A stretch of 53,164 bases of DNA from an uncultured Gammaproteobacteria bacterium (GTDB lineage Bacteria; Pseudomonadota; Gammaproteobacteria; Enterobacterales; Psychrobiaceae), in contig CAKZQF010000020.1 of NCBI GenBank assembly GCA_937139475.1, forward strand, positions 1 to 53,164. Direction: 5' to 3'. Below the pieces are notes generated by a model. It was not told the origin of the DNA and made no database searches. It saw nothing but the letters and a program-made list of their open reading frames with translations. Positions 27,383 through 37,480 of the stretch are shown here, one piece after another; the first letter of the stretch is position 1; each line of letters opens with the position of its first letter. Made by a program: the position numbers and the translations under genes.

Positions 27383-27406
27383 AAGCGGGGAGTTTCCCCG
27401 CTTTTT
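27383..27406 (+). terminator. Rho-independent terminator after the symporter gene
   Basis: AAGCGGGGA / TCCCCGCTT stem of 9 bp, loop GTT, then TTTT-rich tail. Confidence 0.92.
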
Positions 27407-27442
27407 GTTGGTCACTGCACCATTAATAACAAGCGTTCTGTG

Positions 27443-27850
27443 TTAGTTATCAGTGAAGTAACTATCGAGTGCAATTAACACGTCGTGGCGAGAGATAATA
27501 CCGAGTAACACGTTGTTCTCATCGACAACCGGATAGACTTTGGGCTTGTTTTGAGTCATTGTCTTAGCCACATCGATAATCGAATCATCGGGCCGAACCG
27601 TTAATACATCGCTGCGCATTTTATCTGCAACAACTGTGTGAGATTCGCCAAGATAAGTTGATTCAACCATGCACGATAGACAATCCTGTTCGGACAAGAA
27701 ACCGATAACATGCTTGTCATCGTCTAACACTGGGCCACCGATTTGGGGCCTTTCAATAAATCGCTCAACGGCAGCTTCTATTGTCATGTTAGCTAGGAAG
27801 GTGGCAGGCTGATGGGACATAGAGCTGGAAACTTTAAGAGACTTCATCAT
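27443..27850 (-). CDS. Two-CBS-domain protein
   Basis: 135 residues made of two CBS motifs (about 15-65 and 75-130): IGGPVLDDDKHVIGFLSEQD and VYPVVDENNVLLGIISRHDV. Free-standing CBS pairs bind adenine nucleotides (AMP, ATP, SAM) and regulate a partner, which is not identifiable here. AGAGGAT precedes the first ATG. It is a single-gene unit. Confidence 0.87.
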   Translation of the reverse strand: MMKSLKVSSSMSHQPATFLANMTIEAAVERFIERPQIGGPVLDDDKHVIGFLSEQDCLSCMVESTYLGESHTVVADKMRSDVLTVRPDDSIIDVAKTMTQNKPKVYPVVDENNVLLGIISRHDVLIALDSYFTDN

Positions 27851-27998
27851 TAGAACATCCTCTTTTTTGGATACCTTAGCTTATAGCATAGTCATCTTTG
27901 TGGGAAAAAGTGCTAAGTTTTTGCATTAAAAACAAACAAATTGATCAACACACTGGTTGAGAGGAGGGGATATTCGCTGGAGTTGTGTTAAAGAAAAT

Positions 27999-28033
27999 AA
28001 AAAGGCCACTGAATAATGATTCAATGGCCTTGC
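27999..28033 (-). terminator. Rho-independent terminator of valS-holC-pepA side
   Basis: On the minus strand AAGGCCATTGAATC pairs with ATTCAGTGGCCTT (one G-U), followed by TTTATTTT. It lies 37 bp past the valS stop. Confidence 0.9.
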
Positions 28034-28069
28034 TCGTTAGCGCTAAAAAACAATAACTATCTAGCTAAT

Positions 28070-30832
28070 TTATAACGCTTCAATAGTCGCTTGTTGCTCT
28101 TTCAACTTAGCAACGGTGGCTTCCATCTCGCTTAGCTTTTCACGCTCTTTAGCAATGACATCGGCTGGCGCTTTGCTAACAAAACGTTCGTTCGATAGTT
28201 TGCCAGAAGTACGCGCCAAGTCTTTACCAATTTTGTCCAACGCTTTATTAATACGCGTTAACTCTGCATCTTTATCGATTAGGCCTGCCATTGGAATTAG
28301 AATTTCCATTTGGCCAACCAGTGCTGTTGCAGATGCCGGGGCTTGCTCATCAGCGCCAAGTGCTGTGAAGCTTTCAATTTTGGCCAAGGCTTGTAAAAAC
28401 GCCTGATTGTCATCTAAACGGCGCTGATCGATGTCACTCACGTTCTTAAGCAACACGTTAAGTGGTTTGTTAGGACTAATATCCATCTCACCACGAATGT
28501 TACGAATACCAACGATAAATTCTTTAACCCACTCTAAGTCATTTAGTGCGGTTTCATCCATTAACGCAGAATCTGCTTTAGGGAATGGCTGTGCCATGAT
28601 GGTTTCACCATTAACGCCAGCAAGTGGTGCGACACGTTGCCAAATTTCTTCGGTAATGTATGGCATCAATGGGTGTAGTAAACGCAGGGTTGTTTCTAAC
28701 ACTTGTGCCAGTGTCTTACGCGTTCCTTTTTGTTGCGCATCAGTGCCTTTGAATAGTACTGGCTTGGTTAGCTCTAAGTACCAGCCACAGAACTGATTCC
28801 AAGTGAATTCGTAAATGCACTGCGCTGCCAAATCGAAACGGTAAGTGTCTAGATGACTGCGGTATTGTGTAGTTACTTGTTGTAGCTTGGCTTGAATCCA
28901 ACGATCTGCAAGACTAAATTCGTGATCATCACCTGATAAGAATTCTTTCTCTTCGGTGTGCATCAGTACGTAACGGCTACCGTTCCATAACTTGTTACAG
29001 AAGTTGCGGTTACCTTCAACGCGGTCTAAATCAAAGCTGATTTCACGATTAGCTGAAGCCAGTGATGCGAAGGTGAAACGCAATGCATCGGTACCGTAAG
29101 AATCGATTCCTTCTGGGAACTGATTGCGGGTAGCCTTCTCAATCTTCTTCGCCATTTGTGGCTGCATCATGCCTTTGGTACGCTTTGATACTAAGTCTTC
29201 AATACTTATGCCATCGAGTAAATCGATAGGATCAAGTACGTTACCTTTTGATTTAGACATCTTGTTGCCATGCTCATCGCAAATAAGGCCGGTGATGTAA
29301 ATTTCTTTAAACGGGACTTTGCCAGTAAATTTCTTAGTCATCATGATCATACGGGCAACCCAGAAGAAAATGATGTCAAAACCGGTAACTAATACAGAGC
29401 TTGGCACAAAGGTTTCTAAATCTTGTGTTTTCTCTGGCCAGCCCATGGTAGCAAAAGGCCATAGCGCTGATGAGAACCATGTGTCTAACACATCTTCGTC
29501 TTGGCGAAGCTTAACGTCTTCACCAAGGTTATTTTTAGCGCGAACATCGCTTTCGTCACGACCTACATAGAAGTTGTCATGCTCGTCATACCATGCCGGA
29601 ATACGATGGCCCCACCACAATTGACGTGAAATACACCAATCTTGAATGTTGTCCATCCAGTTGTAGTAAGTTTTGTCCCAGTTTTCTGGTACAAACTTTA
29701 TCTCACCACTGCGTACGGCTTCAATGGCTGGCTCGGCTAATGGCGCCGCTTTTACATACCATTGGTCTGTTAACAATGGCTCGATAACCGCATTGGTACG
29801 ATCGCCACGTGGCACCATTAATTTGTGTGGTTTAATGTCGACTAACAGGCCAAGCTCGTCTAAATCACTAACGATTTGCTTACGTGCGTCAAAACGGTCC
29901 ATGCCACGGTATTGCTCAGGGCACTCGATGTTCATGGTCGCTTCTTTGGTTAAAATGTTGATTAGTGGTAGGTCGTGGCGCTTACCCATTTCATAATCAT
30001 TAAAATCATGTGCTGGGGTGATTTTCACACAACCTGTGCCAAAGTCTTGCTCAACGTAGTCATCACCAATAATCGGAATTAAACGGCCAGTAAGTGGCAG
30101 CTTGATTTCTTTACCAATTAAATGTGCATAACGCTCATCTTCAGGATGAACAGCTACTGCACTATCGCCAAGCATAGTTTCTGGACGAGTTGTTGCAACA
30201 ATTAGCGCACCAGAACCATCAGCTAATGGGTAGCTCATGTGCCACATATTGCCTTGCTCTTCGGTGTTAACTACTTCTAAATCTGATACCGCAGTGTGTA
30301 GCTCAGGATCCCAGTTAACTAAGCGCTTGCCACGGTAGATTAAGCCGTCTTCATGCAATGAAATAAAGACTTCTTGCACGGCATTTGATAGATCATCATC
30401 CATGGTGAAAGCTTCACGCGACCAGTCGGGAGAGGTACCTAAACGGCGCATCTGACTGGTAATGGTGCCACCAGACTCTTCTTTCCATTCCCAAATCTTC
30501 TTAACGAAGTCTTCGCGGCCTAAATCATGGCGTGTTTTGCCTTGCGCGTTTAGCTGGCGTTCAACAACCATCTGGGTTGCGATGCCCGCGTGGTCTGTAC
30601 CTGGTTGCCACAAGGTATTATCACCGTCCATGCGGTGGTAACGCGTCAAGGCATCCATAATGGTATGTTGGAAGGCGTGTCCCATGTGCAAGCTACCGGT
30701 AACATTTGGTGGCGGCAATAAAATACAATAGCTTGGGGCACTTGTGTCACCGCTTGGCTTGAATTGGTCGCTACCTTCCCATTTTTTATAAATGGTCTGT
30801 TCGATAGATTGTGGGTTGTAAGTTTTATCCAT
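28070..30832 (-). CDS. valS: Valyl-tRNA synthetase
   Basis: 920 residues from ATG 30832 (an in-frame TTG two codons earlier is unlikely). Class I synthetase with HIGH-type [13 protein letters not shown] (about residue 42), the editing domain ([16 protein letters not shown]), KMSKS in [11 protein letters not shown] (about 550) and the C-terminal coiled-coil tRNA arm ([15 protein letters not shown]). Length is a little below the E. coli enzyme, in the normal range. It charges tRNA-Val in the cytoplasm. It follows holC by 45 bp, the order conserved in gammaproteobacteria (pepA-holC-valS). Confidence 0.97.
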   Translation of the reverse strand: MDKTYNPQSIEQTIYKKWEGSDQFKPSGDTSAPSYCILLPPPNVTGSLHMGHAFQHTIMDALTRYHRMDGDNTLWQPGTDHAGIATQMVVERQLNAQGKTRHDLGREDFVKKIWEWKEESGGTITSQMRRLGTSPDWSREAFTMDDDLSNAVQEVFISLHEDGLIYRGKRLVNWDPELHTAVSDLEVVNTEEQGNMWHMSYPLADGSGALIVATTRPETMLGDSAVAVHPEDERYAHLIGKEIKLPLTGRLIPIIGDDYVEQDFGTGCVKITPAHDFNDYEMGKRHDLPLINILTKEATMNIECPEQYRGMDRFDARKQIVSDLDELGLLVDIKPHKLMVPRGDRTNAVIEPLLTDQWYVKAAPLAEPAIEAVRSGEIKFVPENWDKTYYNWMDNIQDWCISRQLWWGHRIPAWYDEHDNFYVGRDESDVRAKNNLGEDVKLRQDEDVLDTWFSSALWPFATMGWPEKTQDLETFVPSSVLVTGFDIIFFWVARMIMMTKKFTGKVPFKEIYITGLICDEHGNKMSKSKGNVLDPIDLLDGISIEDLVSKRTKGMMQPQMAKKIEKATRNQFPEGIDSYGTDALRFTFASLASANREISFDLDRVEGNRNFCNKLWNGSRYVLMHTEEKEFLSGDDHEFSLADRWIQAKLQQVTTQYRSHLDTYRFDLAAQCIYEFTWNQFCGWYLELTKPVLFKGTDAQQKGTRKTLAQVLETTLRLLHPLMPYITEEIWQRVAPLAGVNGETIMAQPFPKADSALMDETALNDLEWVKEFIVGIRNIRGEMDISPNKPLNVLLKNVSDIDQRRLDDNQAFLQALAKIESFTALGADEQAPASATALVGQMEILIPMAGLIDKDAELTRINKALDKIGKDLARTSGKLSNERFVSKAPADVIAKEREKLSEMEATVAKLKEQQATIEAL

Positions 30833-30877
30833 GGTCAAAATTCTACGTTAGGCGTTTGGGTTAAAGTGAGAAGCAAA

Positions 30878-31291
30878 TTAGTCTTTATGCAACTGGGGGG
30901 CGAAGTTTAACACACGGCATTGGTGAAAACGTTCGCGAGCCTGTTGTTTTTGCTCTTCATCGCTTGGAATAAAGTCGATTATTTGGCTAAAGTTTACCGC
31001 AAAACTAGGCATCGGGTGACAAAGATTAATCAAAACGTGACGACGCCCTTGTGGCGGCTGATGTCCTATTTCGATTGGCGCGCCATAGTGCGGCCCTTCG
31101 CCTTGCAAGTTATGTGGAATAAACTTATTGCTTGGCAACTGCCACATTAATTCATCTATTTGCTCAGCTGTTGCTACATCCATGGTCGCGATGAAAACCC
31201 GTTGGCCTTGCTCATAGCAAAGCCCTGCAAGTTCACAGGTTTTTTCGACGACGCTGTCGCTGGATAAATGATAAAAAGTTGCTTGTGCCAT
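30878..31291 (-). CDS. holC: DNA polymerase III chi subunit
   Basis: 137 residues, near the usual 147. ATFYHLSSDSV at the N-terminus, DELMWQLPSNKFIPHNL and RHVLINL in the middle are the chi signature. Chi links the clamp loader (with psi) to SSB. Its place between pepA and valS is the standard arrangement. The pepA terminator at 31308 lies upstream, so it probably has its own promoter for the holC-valS pair. Confidence 0.93.
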   Translation of the reverse strand: MAQATFYHLSSDSVVEKTCELAGLCYEQGQRVFIATMDVATAEQIDELMWQLPSNKFIPHNLQGEGPHYGAPIEIGHQPPQGRRHVLINLCHPMPSFAVNFSQIIDFIPSDEEQKQQARERFHQCRVLNFAPQLHKD

Positions 31292-31305
31292 ATCGTTTAA
31301 ATATC

Positions 31306-31340
31306 AAAAGGCAGCGCTATTTAATAATAGCGGCTGCCTT
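31306..31340 (-). terminator. Rho-independent terminator after pepA
   Basis: Minus strand: AAGGCAGCCGCTATT pairs with AATAGCGCTGCCTT (one mismatch), then TTTG. Lies between pepA stop and holC start. Confidence 0.82.
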
Positions 31341-31360
31341 ATTTATGGTTACATAACTGC

Positions 31361-32869
31361 TTATTCTGCAGCTATAGAGTCAGCGCGGTTTAATAAAAAC
31401 TGCGTTAAAATTGGTACTGGGCGGCCAGTAGCGCCTTTATTGGCGCCGCTGTTCCATGCTGTACCGGCAACATCAAGATGTGCCCATTGGTATTTTTTGG
31501 TAAAGCGCGACAAGAAACAAGCAGCAGTAATTGTACCGGCTGCACGGCCACCTAAGTTGGTGAAATCGGCAAATGGACTGCTAAGCTGTTCTTGGTACTC
31601 ATCCCACATTGGCAGGCGCCATGCGCGATCACTGGATTGCTCACCGGCATTTAATAGCTCATGAGCCAATGGGTTGTGATTACTCATCAAGCCACAAGCA
31701 TGTTTACCTAGTGCAACAATCACCGCACCAGTTAAGGTTGCTGTATCGATAACTAACTCAGGATCAAAGCGTTCCACATAGGTTAATACATCACATAACA
31801 CTAAGCGGCCTTCAGCATCAGTGTTTAACACTTCTACTGTTTGACCTGACATGGTGGTTAGGATATCACCCGGGCGGTAAGCATTTGATGATGGCATGTT
31901 TTCACAGCCAGCTAAAATACCGATAACATTGATTGGTAGGTCTAAATCAACCAGGGACTTCATGGTGCCAAGTACGCCTGCAGCGCCGCCCATGTCGTAT
32001 TTCATTTCGTCCATGCCTTCGCCTGGCTTAATTGAAATACCGCCCGAGTCAAAGGTTAAGCCTTTACCTACTAGAACAATTGGCTTGGCATCAGGATCTG
32101 CAGCACCTTGATAGTTAATAATGGTCATTTGCGATTCATTGTCACTACCACGACCAACAGCAAGGTATGATTCCATACCAAGCTCTGCCATTTGTTCTTC
32201 GCCAATCACTTCAACAGATACCTTATCGCAAGACTCGCCTAATTGGCGAGATTGGCGTGCCAAATAGGCTGGGTTACAGATATTTGGTGGCATGTTGGCA
32301 ACATCTCGACATAGGCTCATGCCATTAGATACTGCGTTACCGTGGTTAATCGCGCGTTCGCCTACAGGTAATTCGCGGCGTGTTGGTACGTTAAACACGA
32401 GCTTACGCAATGGGCGTCTCGTTTCACCTTTCTTGCTTTTTAGGGCATCGAATGTATAAAGGCTGTTATTTGTTGCCTCAACGGCCTGGCGAATCTTCCA
32501 ATACGTATCGCGGCCTTTAACATGTAGCTCGGTTAAAAAGCACACGGCTTCCATTGAGCCTGTTTCATTTAGCTTGCTAATACTTTTATTGATGATTTGC
32601 TTGTATTGACGTTCATCTAATTCACGCTCTTTACCACAGCCTACTAGTAAGATGCGTTCGCTCAATACATTGTCCACATGATGCAATAAGAGTGTTTGGC
32701 CTACTTTTCCTTCAAGGTCGCCACGGCGTAATAAGTTACTGATGTAACCATTGCTTATTTTGTCTAGCTGCTCGGCGATAGGTGACAAGCGACGTGGCTC
32801 AAACACGCCAACGACGATACAGGCGCTGCGCTGTTTTTCGGGACTGCCACTTTTTACATTAAACTCCAT
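31361..32869 (-). CDS. pepA: Leucyl aminopeptidase (M17)
   Basis: 502 residues, full length. The M17 signature NTDAEGRL is present, as are the metal/substrate ligands in [24 protein letters not shown] and the Asp-Glu of DAEGR. It removes N-terminal residues from peptides in the cytoplasm; in E. coli the same protein also binds DNA (XerB/CarP). AGGAGAGCTC precedes the ATG. It diverges from lptF across 224 bp, the usual order in this class. Confidence 0.96.
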   Translation of the reverse strand: MEFNVKSGSPEKQRSACIVVGVFEPRRLSPIAEQLDKISNGYISNLLRRGDLEGKVGQTLLLHHVDNVLSERILLVGCGKERELDERQYKQIINKSISKLNETGSMEAVCFLTELHVKGRDTYWKIRQAVEATNNSLYTFDALKSKKGETRRPLRKLVFNVPTRRELPVGERAINHGNAVSNGMSLCRDVANMPPNICNPAYLARQSRQLGESCDKVSVEVIGEEQMAELGMESYLAVGRGSDNESQMTIINYQGAADPDAKPIVLVGKGLTFDSGGISIKPGEGMDEMKYDMGGAAGVLGTMKSLVDLDLPINVIGILAGCENMPSSNAYRPGDILTTMSGQTVEVLNTDAEGRLVLCDVLTYVERFDPELVIDTATLTGAVIVALGKHACGLMSNHNPLAHELLNAGEQSSDRAWRLPMWDEYQEQLSSPFADFTNLGGRAAGTITAACFLSRFTKKYQWAHLDVAGTAWNSGANKGATGRPVPILTQFLLNRADSIAAE

Positions 32870-33093
32870 GAGCTCTCCTAGTTCTTAAAGACAAAACTTT
32901 ATAATTATTAGATAATAGTAAATCGATAGATTTCTATGGCTTTTTTGTCTATTGAGTTTGCGTTAAAACGATCTTGATTTAATTAGTATGCTAACATCCT
33001 ATCATAGGGCGGCGAAACTAGCTAAAACGGGTAGTTTACCGCAAAAATAGCCTGTTTCCAGTAAAATTATAAGTTTAGTAGTGGATAATTCAC

Positions 33094-34206
33094 TTGATTA
33101 TATTTAGTTATTTAATAAGAGAAGCGCTTAAGTCACAGCTAGCTGTGCTCTTGGTCTTGATGGCGATATTTCTTAGTCAAAAGTTTGTAAAAATTCTAGC
33201 CGGCGCGGTTGATGGCGAGCTTCCTGCCGCCTTAGTCGCCACATTATTAGCACTAAACCTGCCGAAACTAGCTGGGCTAATTTTACCATTGAGTCTATTT
33301 CTTGGTATTTTGATGGCCCACTCGCGAATGTATGCTGACAGTGAAATGACGGTAATGCACGCCACTGGCATCAGTGAATGGTATGTCACACGTATTACCT
33401 TGATACTCGCCTTTATTATGATGTTAATCTCGGCGCTAAATAGCATTTGGCTTGGTCCATGGGCACAAGAAAAAGAATACCAGGTGATGGAAGCCGCGCA
33501 GGCTGATGCTGGTATATCAACCTTAGCCCCGGGACGTTTTCAATATTCGTCGAACAAAAAGGCCGTGATCTATGTTGAGTCAATTAAAGACGGTCAACTT
33601 AAGAATGTATTCGTAGCACAGATGCCCGGTACAGATGAAGTTGAGCAGGACTCTAGTGTGGTCATTGCGACGCAGGGTGATGTCATTGAGGAGGTCAGTG
33701 GCTCGCAGGAATTAAAGCTAACCCAAGGTAAGCGGTATCAGGGGCAAGCCGGTGTGGCGCAATCTTCTGCGATTGAGTTTGCGAGCTATCAAATGCAGAT
33801 AAAAGAACAAGAAGTAGAACAGCGCCGCCGCAAGTTAAGCGCTATTCCATTGATGCAATTAATTGAAAATGGTGATGTTGATTCGATGGCTGAAGTCCAT
33901 TGGCGCCTCGCTATTCCATTGACGATTCCTATGCTAACGCTCATTGCGGTACCGCTAGCGCGCGTTAATCCGCGCCAAGGGAAGTTTGCTAAATTATTCC
34001 CTGCAATTATGCTATTCCTTGGCTATTACGTGATGCTGATGGCTGGCCGCAGTGCGCTGGAGGATGAAGTGATCCCAATGAGTGTTGGCTTATGGTGGAT
34101 CCACATTAGCGCCTTTATATTAGGGTTGGCCCTGTTGATGAAAGAGCGAGAAGTTGGCGTTACCTTTAGAGCGCGCTTCAATAAAAAGAAAGGGGCTAAG
34201 GCATGA
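33094..34206 (+). CDS. lptF: LPS export ABC transporter permease LptF
   Basis: 370 residues. The start is TTG at 33094: the translation IIFSYLIREALKSQLAVLLVL lines up with the N-terminus of LptF, and no ATG fits as well. Six membrane helices flank a periplasmic beta-jellyroll domain. It forms the LptB2FG complex that extracts LPS from the inner membrane. It overlaps lptG by 4 bp (ATGA), so the pair is coupled. A rare TTG start may lower its translation relative to lptG. Confidence 0.95.
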   Translation: MIIFSYLIREALKSQLAVLLVLMAIFLSQKFVKILAGAVDGELPAALVATLLALNLPKLAGLILPLSLFLGILMAHSRMYADSEMTVMHATGISEWYVTRITLILAFIMMLISALNSIWLGPWAQEKEYQVMEAAQADAGISTLAPGRFQYSSNKKAVIYVESIKDGQLKNVFVAQMPGTDEVEQDSSVVIATQGDVIEEVSGSQELKLTQGKRYQGQAGVAQSSAIEFASYQMQIKEQEVEQRRRKLSAIPLMQLIENGDVDSMAEVHWRLAIPLTIPMLTLIAVPLARVNPRQGKFAKLFPAIMLFLGYYVMLMAGRSALEDEVIPMSVGLWWIHISAFILGLALLMKEREVGVTFRARFNKKKGAKA

Positions 34207-35267
34207 TGAAGATTTTAGATTGGTATGTCGCCAAAGTTATTGCCTCGACCACCGCTTTTTGTTTATTAATCTTAGTCGGTTTAAGTTCGATGCTAAAGTT
34301 TGTTGAGCAGTTGAAATCTGTTGGACAGGGCACTTATTCGATGTTTGATGCCGCGACCTTTGTGTTTTTAATGATACCAAGGGATATTGAAATGTTTTTC
34401 CCGATGGCTGCGCTGTTAGGGGCACTCATTGGTTTAGGTATGATGGCAAGCAATAGTGAATTGGTTGTTATGCAAGCAGCTGGTATTTCGCGACTTCAAG
34501 TTATTTTATCAGTCATGAAAACAGCGATTCCATTAATGATATTGGTGATGATTCTAGGCGAATGGGGGGCTCCCTGGTCAGAGCGAGAAGCCCGAAACCT
34601 GCGCACACAAGAAATATCAGGCGGCAGCTTAATTAAGAGTAAGCAAGGGTTGTGGGCCAAAGATGGTGAGCGTTTCGTTCATGTAAGTAAGGTTATCGAA
34701 ACGGGACTACTAAACCACATCACTATTTATGAGTTTAATGATAAAAACCTAAAGAAAGTTACTAAAGCACAAGTGGCCCGTTTTAAAAACGAACACTGGG
34801 TGCTAGAGCAGGTTAATCAAACTGAGTTTAGTGAGCGACAAACAACAGTCACCAATACGCCGATGCAAGATTGGCAGTCTAGCCTCACACCAGACAAACT
34901 TGGGGTGGTTACGGTTAAGCCAGAAGCGTTATCTATTCAAGGGTTAACGGACTATCTCGCCTACCTCAAAGCGAATAAACAAGAAACGAGCCGCTATGAT
35001 TTAGCGCTATGGCGTAAAATAATGCAGCCCTTAACTGTGGCTGTCATGATGCTGCTGGCCTTGTCATTTGTTTTCGGGCCGCTGCGCAGTGTTAGCATGG
35101 GAGCTAGGTTAGTGATGGGCGTGATCACAGGATTTGCTTTTCATTTGTCTAACTCGGCATTTGGACCTATTAGTTTGGTCTATCAAATCCCGCCTATCTT
35201 TGGCGCGCTGTTACCGAGCTTATTGTTTTTGGCAATAGCCGTTTATTTTCTTAATAAACGTACATAG
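34203..35267 (+). CDS. lptG: LPS export ABC transporter permease LptG
   Basis: 354 residues with the LptF/LptG fold: ILDWYVAKVIASTTAFCLLI at the N-terminus, SNSELVVMQAAGISRLQVI (coupling helix region), a periplasmic domain and three C-terminal helices. Partner of LptF in LptB2FG. A second ATG one codon downstream is the usual family start (MKILDWYV). A bidirectional terminator follows at 35285. Confidence 0.95.
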   Translation: MMKILDWYVAKVIASTTAFCLLILVGLSSMLKFVEQLKSVGQGTYSMFDAATFVFLMIPRDIEMFFPMAALLGALIGLGMMASNSELVVMQAAGISRLQVILSVMKTAIPLMILVMILGEWGAPWSEREARNLRTQEISGGSLIKSKQGLWAKDGERFVHVSKVIETGLLNHITIYEFNDKNLKKVTKAQVARFKNEHWVLEQVNQTEFSERQTTVTNTPMQDWQSSLTPDKLGVVTVKPEALSIQGLTDYLAYLKANKQETSRYDLALWRKIMQPLTVAVMMLLALSFVFGPLRSVSMGARLVMGVITGFAFHLSNSAFGPISLVYQIPPIFGALLPSLLFLAIAVYFLNKRT

Positions 35268-35284
35268 CTGTTTGCTTTAACCAT

Positions 35285-35312
35285 AAAAAAGGGAACTGAT
35301 GTTCCCTTTTTT
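35285..35312 (+). terminator. Bidirectional terminator between lptG and the RDD gene
   Basis: AAAAAAGGGAAC / GTTCCCTTTTTT, loop TGAT; A-run and T-run on both sides make it work for both convergent genes. Confidence 0.93.
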
Positions 35313-35332
35313 ATTGCAAACTAGTATCTGGA

Positions 35333-35833
35333 TTACAGTTGATTCCAGTTTTTAATCTTATTTGCCTCAGGGCTTAACACAACCACTTCTGATCCCGACA
35401 TGCGGTCTTGCAGGCTCATATTTTCGCTGTCTTTTGACCATAGCCATACATTGCCCAAGCCAAAGAAGCCAGTACATAGACGTATAATTGCTTGAAGTGT
35501 AGTGATTGAACGACCGTCCATACGCTGTATCTTAAGCCGCCAAGCACGCATTCCCAGGGTTTGGCCGCCGTGGGTCCAAAACCAAATAAAGAAGAAACAA
35601 ACAACGGCAATTAGATAGCCGGAATAAATGTTGCTGGTAATTAAACACTGCTGAATGTCTGCCCCATCATCACATACAGTAGGGTTCAGATTTGCTAATA
35701 CCGCAATCACGATAAAGCCAATGAAATGTGCAACAGCGTAAACCGCCATTCCCACTAAGTAGTCATATAATAAAGCCCCTAAACGGCGCTTAAAGCCAGC
35801 GCGAGGGAAATCTGCATGGTTTTCTTGAGTCAT
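35333..35833 (-). CDS. RDD family membrane protein
   Basis: 166 residues. The N-terminal AGFKRRLGALLYDYLVGM holds the arginine and Asp that name the family, followed by three membrane helices and the conserved HGGQTLGMRAWRLKI. Function is unknown for most members; next to lptFG it is often found in Alteromonadales, but no link is shown. It ends convergent with lptG. Confidence 0.88.
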   Translation of the reverse strand: MTQENHADFPRAGFKRRLGALLYDYLVGMAVYAVAHFIGFIVIAVLANLNPTVCDDGADIQQCLITSNIYSGYLIAVVCFFFIWFWTHGGQTLGMRAWRLKIQRMDGRSITTLQAIIRLCTGFFGLGNVWLWSKDSENMSLQDRMSGSEVVVLSPEANKIKNWNQL

Positions 35834-36062
35834 TATTTATTTAGCCTTGGAAAAATTGCGCATAGTTTAACAAATAGCGAGTGGTTTGTATTGGGTAAAC
35901 TAAATCGTTCGTTTTATGGGCAGCTCAAGGGCCGTGGCCGATTAAAATAATCAAAACTGTAAATTATTGATGCAATAACTTTTTAAATTTGTTAGTTTTC
36001 TTGGCGGTGTCAAATAATTGACTGTCTAAAACAAAAATAAAAAGAATGAAGAGTGACGTAGA

Positions 36063-37118
36063 ATGAATACTTGGATTTTTAGTGAAAATAATCAAACGTT
36101 TGGCCCTTTTGAAGGTGCCAAAGCAAATGACTTTGTAATAAACAACCCCTTTGCTTATGCATGGAAGCCCTCTTTTACCCATTGGATGCCAGTGACATCA
36201 ATAGATGATTTTTCTAATGTCATCAAAGCACCACCCGCGCCGAGTATTATCCCACAAGAACTGTTGGAAGCATTTTACGAGAAAGAAAAATCATTGGTTG
36301 AGCAAATGAGTGTGCTTGATAAACGCATGGCTTTAACAAATCACTCTTTAATTGAATTCAATAAAGAAATTACGCAGTACAAACGCTTAACCAAAAGCTG
36401 TAATCTAGAGATGCAGGATGTGCTCGATAATATTGAGTCACAGTATGCAAGGCTAAAGCAAAACTTACGCAACTTCTCTAATGGTGCATTGTCTGACAAA
36501 GAGCAGGCCGTTAAAACTATTGCTAAGTTTAATGATAGTGTTGCGTCAACACAGGGCATTGCTGATGAGCCTGCCCTTGTGGAAACAAGCCCTTCGCTCC
36601 AGCAAGATACGCCAGCATCCTCTGAGCCAACCGTTGCTGAGTCGAAAGATGATGTGAATAAAACGAGCACTGAACCTCAAGTTCCACAAGCTATTACGAT
36701 TGCTTCACAAAGCGAGCCATCAGCTAAGGCTCAAGGTAGCGTTGAACAAGCCCCGCTGTCTCTTATCGAGCAAAATGTTGACTATAGCAGCAGCGCAAAC
36801 GAGTTCTCATCGTTCAAGCCTATTGCCAGTAAGTTTGAAAAAGTCGAATACAGTGAAGAGGTTTCCGCTCAAGATATTCATTTATCATCTCGCATGCGGC
36901 AAGTACAAGTGGACTCAGGCACGACTACCGTTTCTTACGATAAAACACCGATAAAGCCAGACTATACCGGGAGCTTTGATTACCTGCTAAAGGGTAAATA
37001 CACCGATGATGGCGTAGCTGGCGCTCGCGTTGTTGAGGAGCTAATGCCGCAAGTGGAAAGTGAAGCTGAGGTCGCTGAAGAGTTAGTGAAAAAGAGGCGT
37101 CGCCGTCGCCGCCGCTAA
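36063..37118 (+). CDS. GYF-like (DUF4339) protein with coiled coil, disordered linker and poly-arginine tail
   Basis: 351 residues. Residues 1-50 (NTWIFSENNQTFGPFEGAKA and KPSFTHWMPVTSI) match the GYF_2 fold, a WxxxGxxxGP-type peptide-binding module. Residues about 65-135 are charged and heptad-like (coiled coil), 160-240 are low-complexity Ser/Thr/Pro/Glu (likely disordered), and the protein ends VKKRRRRRRR, two Lys plus seven Arg coded by mixed Arg codons. There is no signal peptide, so it is cytoplasmic. The tail could bind nucleic acid or acidic lipids. I do not recognise a named family for the whole protein; it stands alone before the tRNA gene. Confidence 0.7.
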   Translation: MNTWIFSENNQTFGPFEGAKANDFVINNPFAYAWKPSFTHWMPVTSIDDFSNVIKAPPAPSIIPQELLEAFYEKEKSLVEQMSVLDKRMALTNHSLIEFNKEITQYKRLTKSCNLEMQDVLDNIESQYARLKQNLRNFSNGALSDKEQAVKTIAKFNDSVASTQGIADEPALVETSPSLQQDTPASSEPTVAESKDDVNKTSTEPQVPQAITIASQSEPSAKAQGSVEQAPLSLIEQNVDYSSSANEFSSFKPIASKFEKVEYSEEVSAQDIHLSSRMRQVQVDSGTTTVSYDKTPIKPDYTGSFDYLLKGKYTDDGVAGARVVEELMPQVESEAEVAEELVKKRRRRRRR

Positions 37119-37193
37119 TTCATGTTAATTGTGTGATTTATCAGCTATTGAATACAGTGACGGATAAATTCCAAGAATATTGATAAATCACGC

Positions 37194-37221
37194 TTGCCAA
37201 CAAGTAAAGCCTAGGTATAAT
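37194..37221 (+). promoter_or_regulatory. Sigma-70 promoter of tRNA-Leu
   Basis: TTGCCA (37194-37199), 16-bp spacer, TATAAT (37216-37221), about 42 bp before the tRNA. Confidence 0.8.
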
Positions 37222-37230
37222 GCCACCACA

Positions 37231-37251
37231 TATCTAGTTTTCAACTAGATA
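37231..37251 (+). other. Perfect hairpin in the tRNA-Leu leader
   Basis: TATCTAGTT-TTC-AACTAGATA, a 9-bp perfect stem with 3-nt loop, lies between promoter and tRNA 5' end. It has no T-run, so it is not a terminator; it may be a processing signal. Confidence 0.5.
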
Positions 37252-37263
37252 GCTACATGAAAT

Positions 37264-37348
37264 GCCGGTGTGATGGAATTGGTAGACATGACGGATTCAA
37301 AATCCGTTGCCTTCGGGCGTGGCGGTTCAAGTCCGCCTACCGGTACCA
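37264..37348 (+). tRNA. tRNA-Leu (anticodon CAA)
   Basis: 85 nt with encoded CCA. Acceptor GCCGGTG pairs with TACCGGT; anticodon stem ACGGA/TCCGT encloses TTCAAAA with anticodon CAA (reads UUG); a long variable arm (TTGCCTTCGGGCGT) marks a class II tRNA; T arm GGCGGTTCAAGTCCGCC is perfect. Its 3' 53 nt form part of a 60-bp direct repeat with 53088-53147, so this copy lies at the junction of a putative integrated element. Confidence 0.97.
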
Positions 37349-37355
37349 CTTCATG
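37296..37355 (+). repeat. 60-bp direct repeat, left copy (attL-like)
   Basis: Runs from the anticodon loop (TTCAAAATCC) through CCA and 7 bp beyond (CTTCATG). Identical to 53088-53147; bases on both sides differ. Confidence 0.95.
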
Positions 37356-37363
37356 AATAATCA

Positions 37364-37386
37364 AACCAACGAAAGTTGGTTTTTTT
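37364..37386 (+). terminator. Terminator of tRNA-Leu
   Basis: AACCAAC-GAAA-GTTGGTT followed by a T-run; 16 bp after the CCA. Confidence 0.88.
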
Positions 37387-37432
37387 ATGTCTGAAATAAA
37401 GCTAGCGGGCGAGCCGAATCCGACTCTTAGCG

Positions 37433-37447
37433 CGGTACCACTTCATG
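37433..37447 (+). repeat. Third copy of the tRNA 3'-end core (15 bp)
   Basis: CGGTACCACTTCATG, identical to the end of the 60-bp repeat, preceded by a degenerate tRNA-like stretch (GAGCCGAATCCGACTC). It is followed by its own terminator and by TTTTTTATGCCTGAAAT, nearly the same as TTTTTTATGTCTGAAAT after the first copy, so 37341-37397 and 37433-37490 are a diverged tandem duplication. Confidence 0.75.
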
Positions 37448-37454
37448 TAAAAAG

Positions 37455-37480
37455 AAATCGACCTCTGAGTCGATTTTTTT
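37455..37480 (+). terminator. Second terminator downstream of tRNA-Leu
   Basis: AAATCGAC / GTCGATTT stem around CTCTGA, then a T-run. It belongs to the duplicated unit after the third core copy. Confidence 0.82.
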
